Origin: Nisaea sediminum
GTDB lineage: Bacteria; Pseudomonadota; Alphaproteobacteria; Thalassobaculales; Thalassobaculaceae
Assembly (NCBI RefSeq): GCF_014904705.1
Contig: NZ_JACZCQ010000003.1
Coordinates: forward strand, 682,001 to 746,000
Direction: 5' to 3'
DNA length: 64,000 bases
Shown here: positions 10,559 through 19,837 of the stretch, piece after piece
How positions within the stretch are numbered: the first letter of the stretch is position 1
Layout: each line of letters begins with the position of its first letter
The notes under the pieces: generated by a model
The model's database searches: none
The model's input: the letters and a program-made list of their open reading frames with translations, nothing else
Told to the model about the DNA's origin: nothing
Program-made: the position numbers and the translations under genes

Positions 10559-11584
10559 TTATGATAAATGCGTGACAGCCCTCGAAGCGATCGGCCCACG
10601 GGCATGCTTGTCCACGTCGCTCTTTCCCGCTTCGATCTGCGCGGCGATCCATGCGTAGGTCTTCCCGAGCCCGGCTTCGAGAACCTCTGCCGGCGCCCAG
10701 TTCAGCTCCCGCTGGATCAGATCATTGTCCGAGTTGCGGCCCCGCACACCGATTGGACCGGTGACATGTTTCCGGCTCACCTGTTTGCCGGCGATCGCGC
10801 ACACCATGTCGACGAGCGTGTTGATGCTGACCATCTGCTCCGAGCCGATATTCACAGGGCCAGCGAAATCGGAGCGGGTCAGGCGCAACACGCCCTCCAG
10901 GCATTCGTCGATATAAAGGAACGAGCGGGTCTGCTCGCCATCGCCCCAGATCTCGATCTCGCCGCCATCCGGCACCTCGGCGACCTTGCGGCAGATCGCG
11001 GCCGGCGCCTTCTCCCGCCCATCGTTCCATGAGCCTTCCGGGCCGAACACGTTGTGGAACCGGGCTATGCGGCATTCGAGGCCATAGTTGCGCGCGAAGG
11101 ACATGAACATCCGTTCACTGAACAGCTTCTCCCAGCCGTACTCGCTGTCCGGATCGGCCGGATATGCGCTGTCCTCGCGGCAGTTCGGATTGTCCCGGTC
11201 AATCTGGTTCTCTCGCGGATAGATACAGGCGGAGGACGAATAGAAGATTCGCCGGATCCCGTTCTTCGCAGCCGTCTCGGCGACATTGAGATTGATCATC
11301 GCGGAATTGTGCATGATGTCGGCGTCGTGGCTGCCGGTGAAGACGAATCCGGCTCCGCCCATATCGGCAGCGAGCTGATAGACCTCGTCGAACGGGCGGT
11401 CCATCGCGGCCCGCACGTTCGCGGTTTCGCGTAGATCAGCGATGACAAACTCGTCGGCCGCGGTTTCGGAATAGCGCGGATATTTGAGGTCGACTCCGCG
11501 GACGAGGCATCCCTCGGTCTTCAGGCGCTTCACCAGGTGGCTGCCGATGAACCCGCCGGCGCCCAGCACAAGAACCTGTTTCAT
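10559..11584 (-). CDS. NAD-dependent sugar epimerase, GDP-mannose 3,5-epimerase-like
   Basis: The 341-residue extended SDR starts at ATG 11584, which has AGGGA six bases upstream. It carries the NAD loop VLGAGGFIGSHLVKRL, catalytic Ser region YSSSACIYP and the YGWEKL (YxxxK) pair. Several segments match what I know of plant-type GDP-mannose 3,5-epimerase: ECRIARFHNVFGP, GREKAPAAICRK, IWGDGEQTRSFLYIDECLEG, PVNIGSEQMVSIN and GVRGRNSDN. That enzyme makes GDP-L-galactose, used in plants for vitamin C and in some bacteria probably for surface glycans. It stands alone between the Ppx/GppA and CorA genes, so its partner glycosyltransferases are not adjacent. Confidence 0.85.
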   Translation of the reverse strand: MKQVLVLGAGGFIGSHLVKRLKTEGCLVRGVDLKYPRYSETAADEFVIADLRETANVRAAMDRPFDEVYQLAADMGGAGFVFTGSHDADIMHNSAMINLNVAETAAKNGIRRIFYSSSACIYPRENQIDRDNPNCREDSAYPADPDSEYGWEKLFSERMFMSFARNYGLECRIARFHNVFGPEGSWNDGREKAPAAICRKVAEVPDGGEIEIWGDGEQTRSFLYIDECLEGVLRLTRSDFAGPVNIGSEQMVSINTLVDMVCAIAGKQVSRKHVTGPIGVRGRNSDNDLIQRELNWAPAEVLEAGLGKTYAWIAAQIEAGKSDVDKHARGPIASRAVTHLS

Positions 11585-11743
11585 TTCCATTCCCTTCGCG
11601 CGGCGCGACCGTCCCGTCGGCCTGACTGAACTGACCCGGAACGGGTCCGGTTCGGTCATACCCTGCCAAAGTATAAAAAGTGTGAAGAATGTCAGATAAC
11701 CGGACGTTTATTGTGGAAACGATTAAGATAGATCCCGGCTCGG

Positions 11744-12856
11744 CTACCCGTCGGGGTTCCCCTTCTTCCGCCGCCACCTGGCCGGAGGGCCGATCCAGCG
11801 CTTGCGGAAGAAATAGGTGAGCATGACCCCCGCACAGAGCGCCATCAATCCTAGGGCAAAGGGATAGCCGAAGACCCAGCCGAGCTCCGGCATGTTCCAA
11901 GGCGAAACCGAACGGTCGAAATTCATCCCGTAGAGACCGGCGATGAAACCGAGCGGCATGAAGATCGTCGCGATCAGCGTCAGCACCTTCATGATGTCGT
12001 TCAACCGCGTGCTCATGCTGGAATGATAGAAGTCTCCAAGATCGGAAGCGATTTCGCGGTCGGTTTCGATGAGATCTATCAACTGGACCAGATGATCGTA
12101 ACAATCTCGCAGATAAATGCGGGTTTGGTCCTCGAAGAACGGAATATCGTCGCGAATCAGCGCATTGACCAGGTCGCGGTGCGGCCAGATCGTGCGCCTC
12201 AGGTCGAGCAGCTCGCGCCGGAGGCGATGCACCTGGGGCAACTGACCGGGTTCGGGACGAATGGTGACGGCGTCCTCGAGCTTCTCCAGCCGCTCTCCAA
12301 GGTTTTCAACGAGCGGGAAGTAATTGTCGATCGCCGCGTCGATCAGGGAATAGGCGAGGAAATCCGCACCGTACTGACGAATGCGCCCGCGCCCTTTGCG
12401 CAGGCGCTCGCGCACCGGTTCCAGACAATTCAGCTCCTGTCCCTGGAAGGTCAGGACAAACCCGGGCCCGACGAAAATGGACATCTGGTCCGTTTGCACC
12501 CGGCTCGCCTCGACGGCGGTATGCAAGACGATGAAAACATGATCGTCATACTCTTCGACCTTCGGGCGCTGGTGGGTATTGATGACATCCTCGAGCGCCA
12601 GACCGTGCAATCCGAACACCGCCCCGAGTTCCTCGACCATACCCACATCGGCGAGCCCGGTGACGCTGATCCAGAGAAGCTCCGCACCGCCCTTGAGCGT
12701 CCGTACCTCCTCTGCAGTCAGATCCTGGCGTTCGAAGAACTGCGTCGCGTCATACCCGATCGCACTGACACTCGAGCGTGCCGCCTCGGGATCGGCGACG
12801 AGCGTGCCCGGCGCCGATCCGGGAGGCGTCCGGCGCCTGTACCGCTGGCGGGTCAT
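11744..12856 (-). CDS. corA: CorA family divalent cation transporter
   Basis: The 370-residue protein has the soluble CorA funnel (N-terminal alpha/beta part, then long helices with many acidic residues) and two C-terminal membrane helices. The pore signature YGMNFD follows IATIFMPLGFIAGL at the end of the first helix, and the second helix is WVFGYPFALGLMALCAGVMLTYFF. The end RKRWIGPPARWRRKKG is strongly basic, as in CorA. Family members are homopentameric Mg2+ or Co2+ channels; some related branches export zinc. Nothing in the neighbourhood indicates its regulation. Confidence 0.92.
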   Translation of the reverse strand: MTRQRYRRRTPPGSAPGTLVADPEAARSSVSAIGYDATQFFERQDLTAEEVRTLKGGAELLWISVTGLADVGMVEELGAVFGLHGLALEDVINTHQRPKVEEYDDHVFIVLHTAVEASRVQTDQMSIFVGPGFVLTFQGQELNCLEPVRERLRKGRGRIRQYGADFLAYSLIDAAIDNYFPLVENLGERLEKLEDAVTIRPEPGQLPQVHRLRRELLDLRRTIWPHRDLVNALIRDDIPFFEDQTRIYLRDCYDHLVQLIDLIETDREIASDLGDFYHSSMSTRLNDIMKVLTLIATIFMPLGFIAGLYGMNFDRSVSPWNMPELGWVFGYPFALGLMALCAGVMLTYFFRKRWIGPPARWRRKKGNPDG

Positions 12857-12877
12857 AGGGCTCGCTCCTGCACCGCG

Positions 12878-13753
12878 TCAGCCCTCGAACCGCCAGGATT
12901 CGGGGATGAGGCGGTACCCGTCCCCCTCGCGGCCCACATAGGCGAAACCGGGAAAGTGGAGATGCATGCCGGCAACCAGCAGCCTGTCGGCGGCGGCCAT
13001 GTCGAAGGCCCGCCGGCGCGCCGCGATCGCGGCCTCGGGGTCGCTGTCGAAGGCCATCGTCACTCCGGGATTGCGCACCTGAATGTCCGGCACATGGCAG
13101 ATATCGCCCCAGATCAGCAGCGCCTCGCCATCCGACTCGACCAGATATCCGGTATGGCCCGGCGTATGTCCGCCGAGCGGAACCGCACTCACCTGAGGGA
13201 ACACGTCCTTGCCGGTCGATTTGCGCCGGTCCTGATAGGGCGCGATCTGGCGCCGCGCCTCGTCGAAATAGCGGGCCTGCTTGCTCTCGTCGGCCTTCGC
13301 CCGGGCACCGTCGTCGAACCAGTGCCTCACGTCAGCCTCGTCAACCACGATCTCGGCGTCCGGGAACAGCCGCTCCCCGCCCGGCCCGGTCAGCCCGTTC
13401 GAATGATCCGGATGCATGTGGGTCAGCAGAACGGTATCGATGTCGCCGGGCGTCAGTCCCAAGTGGCCGAGCAGAGCCGGCATCTTGCCGAGGGTCGGCC
13501 CCATCGTGTCGCCCGAGCCGGTATCGATGATGGCTGTACGCCCGCCGGCCTGAACCAGAAAACAATTCACGGAGATGCGCGGCGGCGCCGGGCGGAAATC
13601 CGCCTTCAGCAGAGCTTCGGCCTCCGGCGGATCGATCCCGACCAGCGCGGCGAAGGGCGCGTCGACATAGCCGTCGCAAATCGCTGTCACCAGCACCTCT
13701 CCGATCCGGCGGCGATAGACTGCCGGAACCTGATTGCGCGCTACGTCCGTCAT
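12878..13753 (-). CDS. MBL-fold metallo-hydrolase
   Basis: From ATG 13753 the protein has 291 residues of the metallo-beta-lactamase fold. The zinc motif LLTHMHPDHSNGL (HxHxDH), a later HTPGHTGYLV and IWGDICHVPD supply the metal ligands, and a terminal MHLHFPG gives the last His. Related enzymes are lactonases, glyoxalases and aryl-phosphatases, and this branch (AidC/PqsE-like, about 290 residues) cannot be assigned to a substrate by eye. The frame is open upstream to 13888, but the conserved part begins right after 13753. It ends 21 bases before the corA start on the same strand. Confidence 0.88.
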   Translation of the reverse strand: MTDVARNQVPAVYRRRIGEVLVTAICDGYVDAPFAALVGIDPPEAEALLKADFRPAPPRISVNCFLVQAGGRTAIIDTGSGDTMGPTLGKMPALLGHLGLTPGDIDTVLLTHMHPDHSNGLTGPGGERLFPDAEIVVDEADVRHWFDDGARAKADESKQARYFDEARRQIAPYQDRRKSTGKDVFPQVSAVPLGGHTPGHTGYLVESDGEALLIWGDICHVPDIQVRNPGVTMAFDSDPEAAIAARRRAFDMAAADRLLVAGMHLHFPGFAYVGREGDGYRLIPESWRFEG

Positions 13754-13950
13754 TCCGTTTCCCCCGTCTGTCCCGCTCCGAGAGTCTCCAAACTTTAAGG
13801 ACGGCGAATGGTTCCGTCGAGCGCTCCGCGCCGACGATCCCGGCAGGCGGAAACGGGCAGCCGGTCCTTCGAAATTCACACTTGCCATCGACCGGCAAGA
13901 TGGCTAGTTTCCGGCCCCTGCCGCGAGCGCATCCGTAGCGCCGATCCCGT

Positions 13951-14024
13951 TGGGGGATAGTTTAACGGTAGAACAGCGGACTCTGACTCCGTCAGTCCTG
14001 GTTCGAATCCAGGTCCCCCAGCCA
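13951..14024 (+). tRNA. tRNA-Gln (anticodon CTG)
   Basis: The sequence folds as a complete cloverleaf. The acceptor arm TGGGGGA pairs with TCCCCCA, followed by discriminator G and an encoded CCA. The D arm contains GTTTAACGGTAGAAC. The anticodon stem GCGGA/TCCGT encloses loop CTCTGAC with anticodon CTG, which reads the Gln codon CAG. The T arm has CCTGGTTCGAATCCAGG. I found no copy of its 3' end at the far side of the neighbouring TRAP cluster and no integrase, so there is no sign that it serves as an integration site here. Confidence 0.97.
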
Positions 14025-14251
14025 TTCTTCTCCTGACATTTATGTCTCTTGTGGGCCCAGAGGGCGCTGTCACACCTTCAGGCGATGAGCGGCATGCACC
14101 GGGAACCTGGTTGAGGATCATGCGACACTGGCAACGGTTTTCCATTGAGCCAAGGCCGCGCGGTACGGTGGAGCTTCATCTGCCGATCATAGCGTCGTTC
14201 TCAATGCGATCGTGCTTCGTGTGACAGCCCCGTCCAAGCAGGTGTCCGTCG

Positions 14252-16252
14252 TCAGGCGGCTGTTCTCTTGCCAGGCTCGACCAGATGCCTGCGTCGCCAT
14301 GCGAAGGTGGCGGGAATGAGGGCGAGGGCAGCACCGGCGAGTGACATTTCTACCGGCCCGAGATTCATCAGCCCACCGAAGGGCGCGGCGACCAGCAGGC
14401 CCGACAGCGAGAGCAAAGTCCGCATCGCGATGGAGACGGTGCCGCGACCGAGGCTGCCTACGAAAGCGAGATAGCCCTGCATCCCGGCCGCCAGGAGCCA
14501 GACGCCGAGGAACGCACTGAGGACACTGGTGACGACCTCGGGCATCGGCGCCTGTCCGATCAGCGCCGGATTAAGGACGAAGAAGAACGGAATGACGTAT
14601 ATCACCACGCCAAGCTGCGTCGCCTGCCAGGCCGCAGCCATCGGATTCGCCCCGGCCAATGTTGCGGCGGAAAACGCACCGAGAGCGACCGGCGGTGTGA
14701 TGAAACTGACCATCCCCCAATAGAGAATGAAGAGGTGGACGGCGAGTTCGTTGAGGCCAGCCTGTACCAGCGCGGGAGCAAGCACCACTGCGAGGAAAAT
14801 ATAGCAGGCGGTTACCGTCATCCCCATTCCGAAAATGAAGGAGGTCAGGGCGCCCATGAGGAGCAGCATCGCCGTGGAATTGCCCGCAGCATGCACCAGT
14901 TCGTTCGCCAGCGGTCCGGTCAGGCCGGTCGCCTGGAACGCGCCGACGATCATGCCGATGCCCAGCAGGATCGACACGATCTCGGACAGAGTCCGGCCCA
15001 CCGAGACGATCATGTCGACGAAGTCGCGCCACGTGAATCTGTCGCGCCGGCTGAACTGATTGAAAACCAGCAGCAGGGCGACGGAGTAGAAGGGAGCGGT
15101 CGTCTCCCATCTGTAGGCGGTCATGAGAACGATGAGTAGTGCGAAAACGAGGATGTAAGGCCAGCCCTGCCGCAGGGTGTCGCGGATTTTAGGCAGCTCC
15201 GCTCTCGACAGGCCGGAGAGGCCGCGCCGGGCGGAATAGGCGTCGATCTGAACGAACAGGCCGAAATAAAAGAGTGCGGATGGAATTGCTGCGGCCAGCA
15301 TGATCTCGACGTAAGGGCGCCCCAGCCACGACGACATCACGAAAGCGGTGGCGCCCATGATCGGCGGCATGAGCACGCCGCCCGTGGAGGCGCAGGCCTC
15401 GATCGCGGCGGCGATTCTCGCGGAGAAGCCGCTGGATTTCATCGCCGGGATGGAAACGGCACCGGTCGTGAGCACGTTGGAGATCACCGATCCGGACATG
15501 GATCCCATGAAACCCGATGCGAAGATCGACACCTTGCCCGCCCCGCCGCGGTATTGCCCGACCAACGCCATCGCAAGATCGTTGAAAAAGCGCCCGCCGC
15601 CGGTGAACTGAAGGACCGCGCCGAAGAGGATGAATCCGATGACAAGCGTCCCGAATGCCTGCATCGGAATGCCGAAGGACGCCTCCGGGGAAATCATGAA
15701 GTACGGCACCACGTCGGTGAAGGGCTGGGTGAAGCCGCTCAACGGATCGGGGACACTGCTGGCGAAGGTCGGGTAGAGTGAGAAGATCAGAACCACGGCG
15801 AACAGGATTAGCCCGCCCGCCCGGCGCGTCCCCTCGAGGATCAGCAGGTAGAGCGCGATGGACATCCATTTCGCGGTCTCCGGTGCTGCATATTCCCATC
15901 CGTTCCGAAGGCTCTGATCGGAGGTGTAGGCGAAATATCCGCCGATGAGCAGCGTCGGGACGACAAGGAGCCAATCGTACCAGGGGACATCGGCCGAGCG
16001 CCGGCCTGTGATCCGGAACGCGAGGAAGGTAACCGAAAGAAAGATGCCCGCGAGAAGATAGAGATACGTCCCTTCAAGCATCGCGGCACCGCCGATCCGC
16101 AGGTTGAAGAGCTGCTTGATCGCAAGCAGGATCGCGACCGTAGAGGCGATCCCGATGTACCACCGGGCCACACCTGAAAACGTCAATGTCTCGCTTACGA
16201 TCTCGTCTTCGAGAGCCCTTGTCACACGATCGTTGACCACGTCATCGTTCAT
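14252..16252 (-). CDS. TRAP transporter permease, fused DctQ-DctM (4TM/12TM) type
   Basis: The 666-residue polytopic membrane protein combines the small and large TRAP permease subunits, as is normal for TAXI-type TRAP systems. The N-terminal third has helices such as YIGIASTVAILLAIKQLF and WLLVVPTLLIGGYF. The DctM-like part contains GSMSGSVISNVLTTGAVSIPAMK and GGVLMPPIMGATAFVMS, the conserved re-entrant segments, and repeats them later as YWGMVSFITPPVALGAFSAA. It uses an ion gradient to import a small organic acid delivered by the binding protein. It starts 62 bases after the TAXI gene, with which it is surely cotranscribed. Confidence 0.95.
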   Translation of the reverse strand: MNDDVVNDRVTRALEDEIVSETLTFSGVARWYIGIASTVAILLAIKQLFNLRIGGAAMLEGTYLYLLAGIFLSVTFLAFRITGRRSADVPWYDWLLVVPTLLIGGYFAYTSDQSLRNGWEYAAPETAKWMSIALYLLILEGTRRAGGLILFAVVLIFSLYPTFASSVPDPLSGFTQPFTDVVPYFMISPEASFGIPMQAFGTLVIGFILFGAVLQFTGGGRFFNDLAMALVGQYRGGAGKVSIFASGFMGSMSGSVISNVLTTGAVSIPAMKSSGFSARIAAAIEACASTGGVLMPPIMGATAFVMSSWLGRPYVEIMLAAAIPSALFYFGLFVQIDAYSARRGLSGLSRAELPKIRDTLRQGWPYILVFALLIVLMTAYRWETTAPFYSVALLLVFNQFSRRDRFTWRDFVDMIVSVGRTLSEIVSILLGIGMIVGAFQATGLTGPLANELVHAAGNSTAMLLLMGALTSFIFGMGMTVTACYIFLAVVLAPALVQAGLNELAVHLFILYWGMVSFITPPVALGAFSAATLAGANPMAAAWQATQLGVVIYVIPFFFVLNPALIGQAPMPEVVTSVLSAFLGVWLLAAGMQGYLAFVGSLGRGTVSIAMRTLLSLSGLLVAAPFGGLMNLGPVEMSLAGAALALIPATFAWRRRHLVEPGKRTAA

Positions 16253-16314
16253 CTTAGCGCCATGCCTTACATGCCGGAGGACGTTCGGGCGGGCTCTTCA
16301 CCCGCCCGGCCAAC

Positions 16315-17472
16315 TCAGAAGGCGACCTCAAAACCACCGGCCTTCAGAGCCTCTCGCCGCTTTTCCGCCCATGCCACATCCCAATCGTCAGGTGCTGCGG
16401 CCTTGAGCTCGCCCCATGCGGCGGCCAGCGCATTCTGACGGGCGATGAGCCTGTCGTTGTGCTTCTTTGCCTCCTCGGTCCAGACCCCGGCCTCCTTGTA
16501 GTAGCGGATTGCGCCAGCGTGGTAAGGGATCACCCATTCAAGTTGTTGAAACTCTATCGCCCAGCCCTCGATGCCGGGGGCCTTGCCGGAATAGACGGGC
16601 AGAAGATCGAACATCGCCTTGGTCATATTGTAGGCGAGGTCCTCGTCGGTGGTGTCGAGTGCGATGAGGATCGGATAAGGGAAGGCAGCCATGTCCCGGC
16701 CATCAGTGCCGTCAATGTTCGCGCCAACCGTCCCGCGTGACTTGATGTAGTAAGGAGCGACGTCGGTCAGCCGCTTAAAGGCAGCTTCGTCGGACGGATC
16801 GAACGGGGGCCAGTAAAGACCGCGCGGGCTTGACGCCGCTTCATAGGTCCGGCCGGAGTTGGTGGACGAGAAGGCAACGTCGACGGTGCCGTCGACTATG
16901 CCTTTCCATGCAGCGCCAAAACTTCCGAATTCGACCGTCTCGACGTCGCTCCACGTTAGCCCGCCATAGGCCAGCCACGCGGAGGTGTTCGTGTTGAGCG
17001 CGGGCGCGCCTTTAATGGAGGCGACGCGGAGCCCCTTTATATCGGCATAGGTGAAGCCCTTGCAGTCCGGCTTGCCGACCTCGTCGCAAGCCTCGCGCGC
17101 GACACCGACCGACATGGCCACACCGCCGCCAGAATTGGTGCCGAGCAGACGGATCTTTTGTGGCCCCCAGGTCTCTCGCCCGAAGTCCAACACGCCTTCC
17201 TGCGCAAGATAGACCCCGATACCGCTCAGTGAGAACGGGACCTTGCCCTGCCGCAGCGGTTCCATCCGTGCGATGTCGTTGCCCGCAGGCAGAATCCGCA
17301 AGTTGATCCCGGCCTTATCTTGGAGGGCCGCACCGATGGCCACGGCCTCGTTGTACCCTGCGGATCCGGTCCCATAGGCGGTCCAGGCGAGCTGTTTTGG
17401 CAGTTCGAAATCGGCGGCGTTGACCCCGAACGAAACCAAGCACATCGCAGCCACATAGATGAACTTTTGCAT
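16315..17472 (-). CDS. TAXI family TRAP transporter solute-binding protein
   Basis: The 385-residue periplasmic binding protein starts with a signal peptide (MQKFIYVAAMCLVSFGVNAADF, cleavage likely after NAA). The mature protein has TAXI family features: WTAYGTGSAGYNEAVAIGAAL near the start, GINLRILPAGNDIARMEPLRQGKVPFSLSG, and DVAFSSTNSGRTYEAASS in the second lobe. TAXI proteins bind glutamate or other carboxylates; the ligand here is unknown, though the nearby CoA-transferase, hydratase and dehydrogenase genes suggest an organic acid degraded as a CoA thioester. It is preceded by a long palindrome that may control it. Confidence 0.94.
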   Translation of the reverse strand: MQKFIYVAAMCLVSFGVNAADFELPKQLAWTAYGTGSAGYNEAVAIGAALQDKAGINLRILPAGNDIARMEPLRQGKVPFSLSGIGVYLAQEGVLDFGRETWGPQKIRLLGTNSGGGVAMSVGVAREACDEVGKPDCKGFTYADIKGLRVASIKGAPALNTNTSAWLAYGGLTWSDVETVEFGSFGAAWKGIVDGTVDVAFSSTNSGRTYEAASSPRGLYWPPFDPSDEAAFKRLTDVAPYYIKSRGTVGANIDGTDGRDMAAFPYPILIALDTTDEDLAYNMTKAMFDLLPVYSGKAPGIEGWAIEFQQLEWVIPYHAGAIRYYKEAGVWTEEAKKHNDRLIARQNALAAAWGELKAAAPDDWDVAWAEKRREALKAGGFEVAF

Positions 17473-17567
17473 CGTATCCTCCCTTTGTTCCCAGCGCTTT
17501 AGGTCGCTGACTTTATCGCTAGCCTTGCACGGGAATGACCTATCATCAAATATTTTTCTATTTATTG

Positions 17568-17614
17568 GTCTGAAATTACATATTGTTCAATATAATTGAA
17601 CTATCAATTCAGAC
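17568..17614. promoter_or_regulatory. Nested inverted repeat upstream of the TAXI-TRAP genes, candidate IclR operator
   Basis: The inner element at 17585-17601 is a perfect 17-base palindrome, GTTCAAT-ATA-ATTGAAC. It is flanked by a second, nearly concentric pair, GTCTGAAATT at 17568 and AATTCAGAC at 17606, with one extra base on the left arm. It lies in AT-rich DNA between the end of the IclR gene and the start of the TAXI gene, 113 bases before the latter. An operator for the adjacent IclR protein is the simplest reading; a weak terminator is less likely since the stem is AT-rich. Confidence 0.5.
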
Positions 17615-17669
17615 AACAGGAACCCTGCGGGCGGAGCCGTCGCGCGCAGTTTTTGACTGTCGTTGGATT

Positions 17670-18509
17670 TCAGGCGTGAGGAGGAGGCAGTCGAAAGACA
17701 CCTGACAGGCGCATGGACGCAGCGGCCTCGGCCAGCCGGGGGCCAAAATCCGTTTCGAAATATTCGGCCACCGCGCGATAGCGCGGCACGGCGCAAGCTA
17801 TGGCAACAAAGAGGCCGTCTTCGGTTCGGCCGATTGGCGCACCGGCAGCGACCAGTTCCGGTCGCCAATCCCCGTATGACACGCAGAAGCCGTCGGTCCG
17901 GCAACGTGCCACGGCGGCCTCCATCACCGGAAGGGAGTCCTCCAGATCCTGCCCGTGGATCGCTCGGATCTCCGCGATCTTGGCATCATAGTCCGTGGGC
18001 GGCAGCATCGAGAGCATGGACCAGCCGAGCGCGGAATGATGCAGCGGCCCGGACTGGCCGATGTCGGGAACGTGCGGCCAGCTGGGCGGAAGACCCGCCG
18101 TCTGAACGTGGATGAAGGAGTCTCCCGACATCACACCGATCGAGGCGTTGCCCGAGCACATCTCGGCCATTTCGCGCATCAGGGCACTGACATTATGGCG
18201 CCACGGCATTGTCGCCAGAACGGGATAGTTCAGGGAGAGCAGTCGCGGCGCGAGGCGGAACGCCCCCGTCTGCGTCTTGCGCAGGTAGCCGAGATGGAGA
18301 AGCGTCTTGCACAGGCGTGAAACGGTCGGCCGCTTCAACCCCATACGACGCGCGATCTCCGCATTGGACAGCTCCTGCTCGTCCGCGGAGAAACACTGGA
18401 GGATCTCGATCCCGCGCATCAGCGTCGAAGAAATGGAAGTATCGAGTTCGGTGACCAGATCCGTTGCCTGTTCGCCCGCCGGCACCTCCGGCCCTGTCGC
18501 CGCTCTCAT
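17670..18509 (-). CDS. IclR family transcriptional regulator
   Basis: The 279-residue protein has an N-terminal winged helix-turn-helix (GIEILQCFSADEQELSNAEIARRMGLKRPTVSRLCKTLLHLGYLRK) and a C-terminal IclR ligand domain with ALGWSMLSMLPP and DGFCVSYGDWRPELVAAGAPI. Such proteins are usually local regulators whose effector is a pathway metabolite. Its start overlaps the stop of the CoA-transferase gene by four bases (ATGA), so both come from one transcript. Likely targets are the divergent promoters around 19.7-19.8 kb and the TAXI promoter with its palindrome. Confidence 0.93.
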   Translation of the reverse strand: MRAATGPEVPAGEQATDLVTELDTSISSTLMRGIEILQCFSADEQELSNAEIARRMGLKRPTVSRLCKTLLHLGYLRKTQTGAFRLAPRLLSLNYPVLATMPWRHNVSALMREMAEMCSGNASIGVMSGDSFIHVQTAGLPPSWPHVPDIGQSGPLHHSALGWSMLSMLPPTDYDAKIAEIRAIHGQDLEDSLPVMEAAVARCRTDGFCVSYGDWRPELVAAGAPIGRTEDGLFVAIACAVPRYRAVAEYFETDFGPRLAEAAASMRLSGVFRLPPPHA

Positions 18510-19714
18510 ATGATCCCTTTTGCCACCAACTGCTCAATCTCCGTATCATCGAGACCCAGAAGGTCTTTATAAACATAATCGTTGTCCGCCGCGATGCCCT
18601 TGGCGGCCCAGCGAATCCGGCCCGGATTCCTGCGGAACCGGGGCACGAGGCCCTGCATTCGTACTTTTCCGAAATCTTCGTCCTCAACCTGTGCGATCGC
18701 GTCGCGCGCAATGAACTGCGGATCGGCAAAGATCTGGTCGATGGAATAGATCGGCGCGAGTGTTCCCCCCGTTGCGCGGAACGCGGCGACAGCTTCCTCC
18801 TGGGTGTGGGAGGCAATCCAGCCGCCAAAAACGCGATCCAGTTCCTCCACATTGGCCACGCGCGCGCTGTTGTCGCAGAATCGCGGGTCATCGATCAGGT
18901 CCGGGCGTCCGATCGCGCGCGCGTTGTTTGCGAAGGTGCGCGCGGTGCTGCCGGCTACTGTCACGTAACGCTTGTCGGAGGTGAGATAGACGTCTGACGG
19001 TGCCGAATACGCATTCCGGTTGCCGGCGCGTTCGCGGACCGCGCCGAGCTGGTCGTATTCGATGGCCAGCACCTCAATGATGCGGAGCAACGCTTCGGTC
19101 AGGGAGAGGTCGATCTCCTCGCCCTGCTGGTCGCCCTGCGCCACGCGCCAGAGCGCGGCCATGATCGCGAAGGCTCCGAAGAGCCCTCCGATCGGATCGC
19201 CGATTGGATAACCGGTGTGCATCGGCGGCCTGTCGGCGTCGCCGGAGATTGCGGTCAGGCCGCCCATGGCCTCGAAGATGCGTGCCAGTCCCGACATCTC
19301 GCGGTAGGGCCCGTCCTGTCCGAAACCGCTGAGACGCAGGATCACGAGCTTCGGGTTCGCCTTCCAGAGCGTATCGACGTCCAGCCCCCAACGATCCAGC
19401 GTGCCCGGACGAAAATTCTCGACCAGCACGTCGTTCTGCGCGACGAGCCGCAGGAACAGCTCCTTGCCTTCCTCCCGGCGCAGGTCGAGCGTTCCGAAAT
19501 ATTTGCCGCGGTTCGTGACCTTCCACCACAGCGACTTGCCTTCCTTGAGAGGAGGGAACCCGCGCAGTCCGTCGCCGACACCCGGAAGTTCCAGCTTCAC
19601 TACCTCCGCACCGAAATCGGCCATCATCGTGGCGGCCATCGGACCCGCGATGATGGTGGCTATGTCCAGCACGCGAAGACCGGCGAGCGGCCCCATTCCC
19701 CGGGTTTTCGTCAT
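18506..19714 (-). CDS. CaiB/BaiF family (class III) CoA-transferase
   Basis: The 402-residue protein moves CoA between carboxylic acids by the class III mechanism. The N-terminal PLAGLRVLDIATIIAGPMA and ADFGAEVVKLELP are family hallmarks, followed by NRGKYFGTLDLR, VENFRPGTLDRWG and RLSGFGQDGPY. The catalytic aspartate is Asp173 in GYPIGDPIGGLFGAF. The gene heads a transcript with the IclR gene, and is divergent from the SDR-MaoC-hydratase genes across about 120 AT-rich bases. Together they suggest activation of an imported acid to its CoA ester followed by hydration and oxidation steps; donor and acceptor are unknown. Confidence 0.93.
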   Translation of the reverse strand: MTKTRGMGPLAGLRVLDIATIIAGPMAATMMADFGAEVVKLELPGVGDGLRGFPPLKEGKSLWWKVTNRGKYFGTLDLRREEGKELFLRLVAQNDVLVENFRPGTLDRWGLDVDTLWKANPKLVILRLSGFGQDGPYREMSGLARIFEAMGGLTAISGDADRPPMHTGYPIGDPIGGLFGAFAIMAALWRVAQGDQQGEEIDLSLTEALLRIIEVLAIEYDQLGAVRERAGNRNAYSAPSDVYLTSDKRYVTVAGSTARTFANNARAIGRPDLIDDPRFCDNSARVANVEELDRVFGGWIASHTQEEAVAAFRATGGTLAPIYSIDQIFADPQFIARDAIAQVEDEDFGKVRMQGLVPRFRRNPGRIRWAAKGIAADNDYVYKDLLGLDDTEIEQLVAKGII

Positions 19715-19837
19715 TCTTCGACTCCCTAAAACTCAAATCGTTCTATCTTATCATTCTTATAATTCAAATTATTTCTCTATTGATGCAATATATTAGTCCG
19801 ACATAAGGTGCGCGGGAAGTGATTGGAAGGAAGTGCC

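Noticed and set aside
18506-19714. Suspected loss of the catalytic Asp in the CoA-transferase
   Set aside because: A first reading placed it at Ala144, but the class III catalytic Asp belongs to the later GD-x-x-x-G segment, where Asp173 is present.
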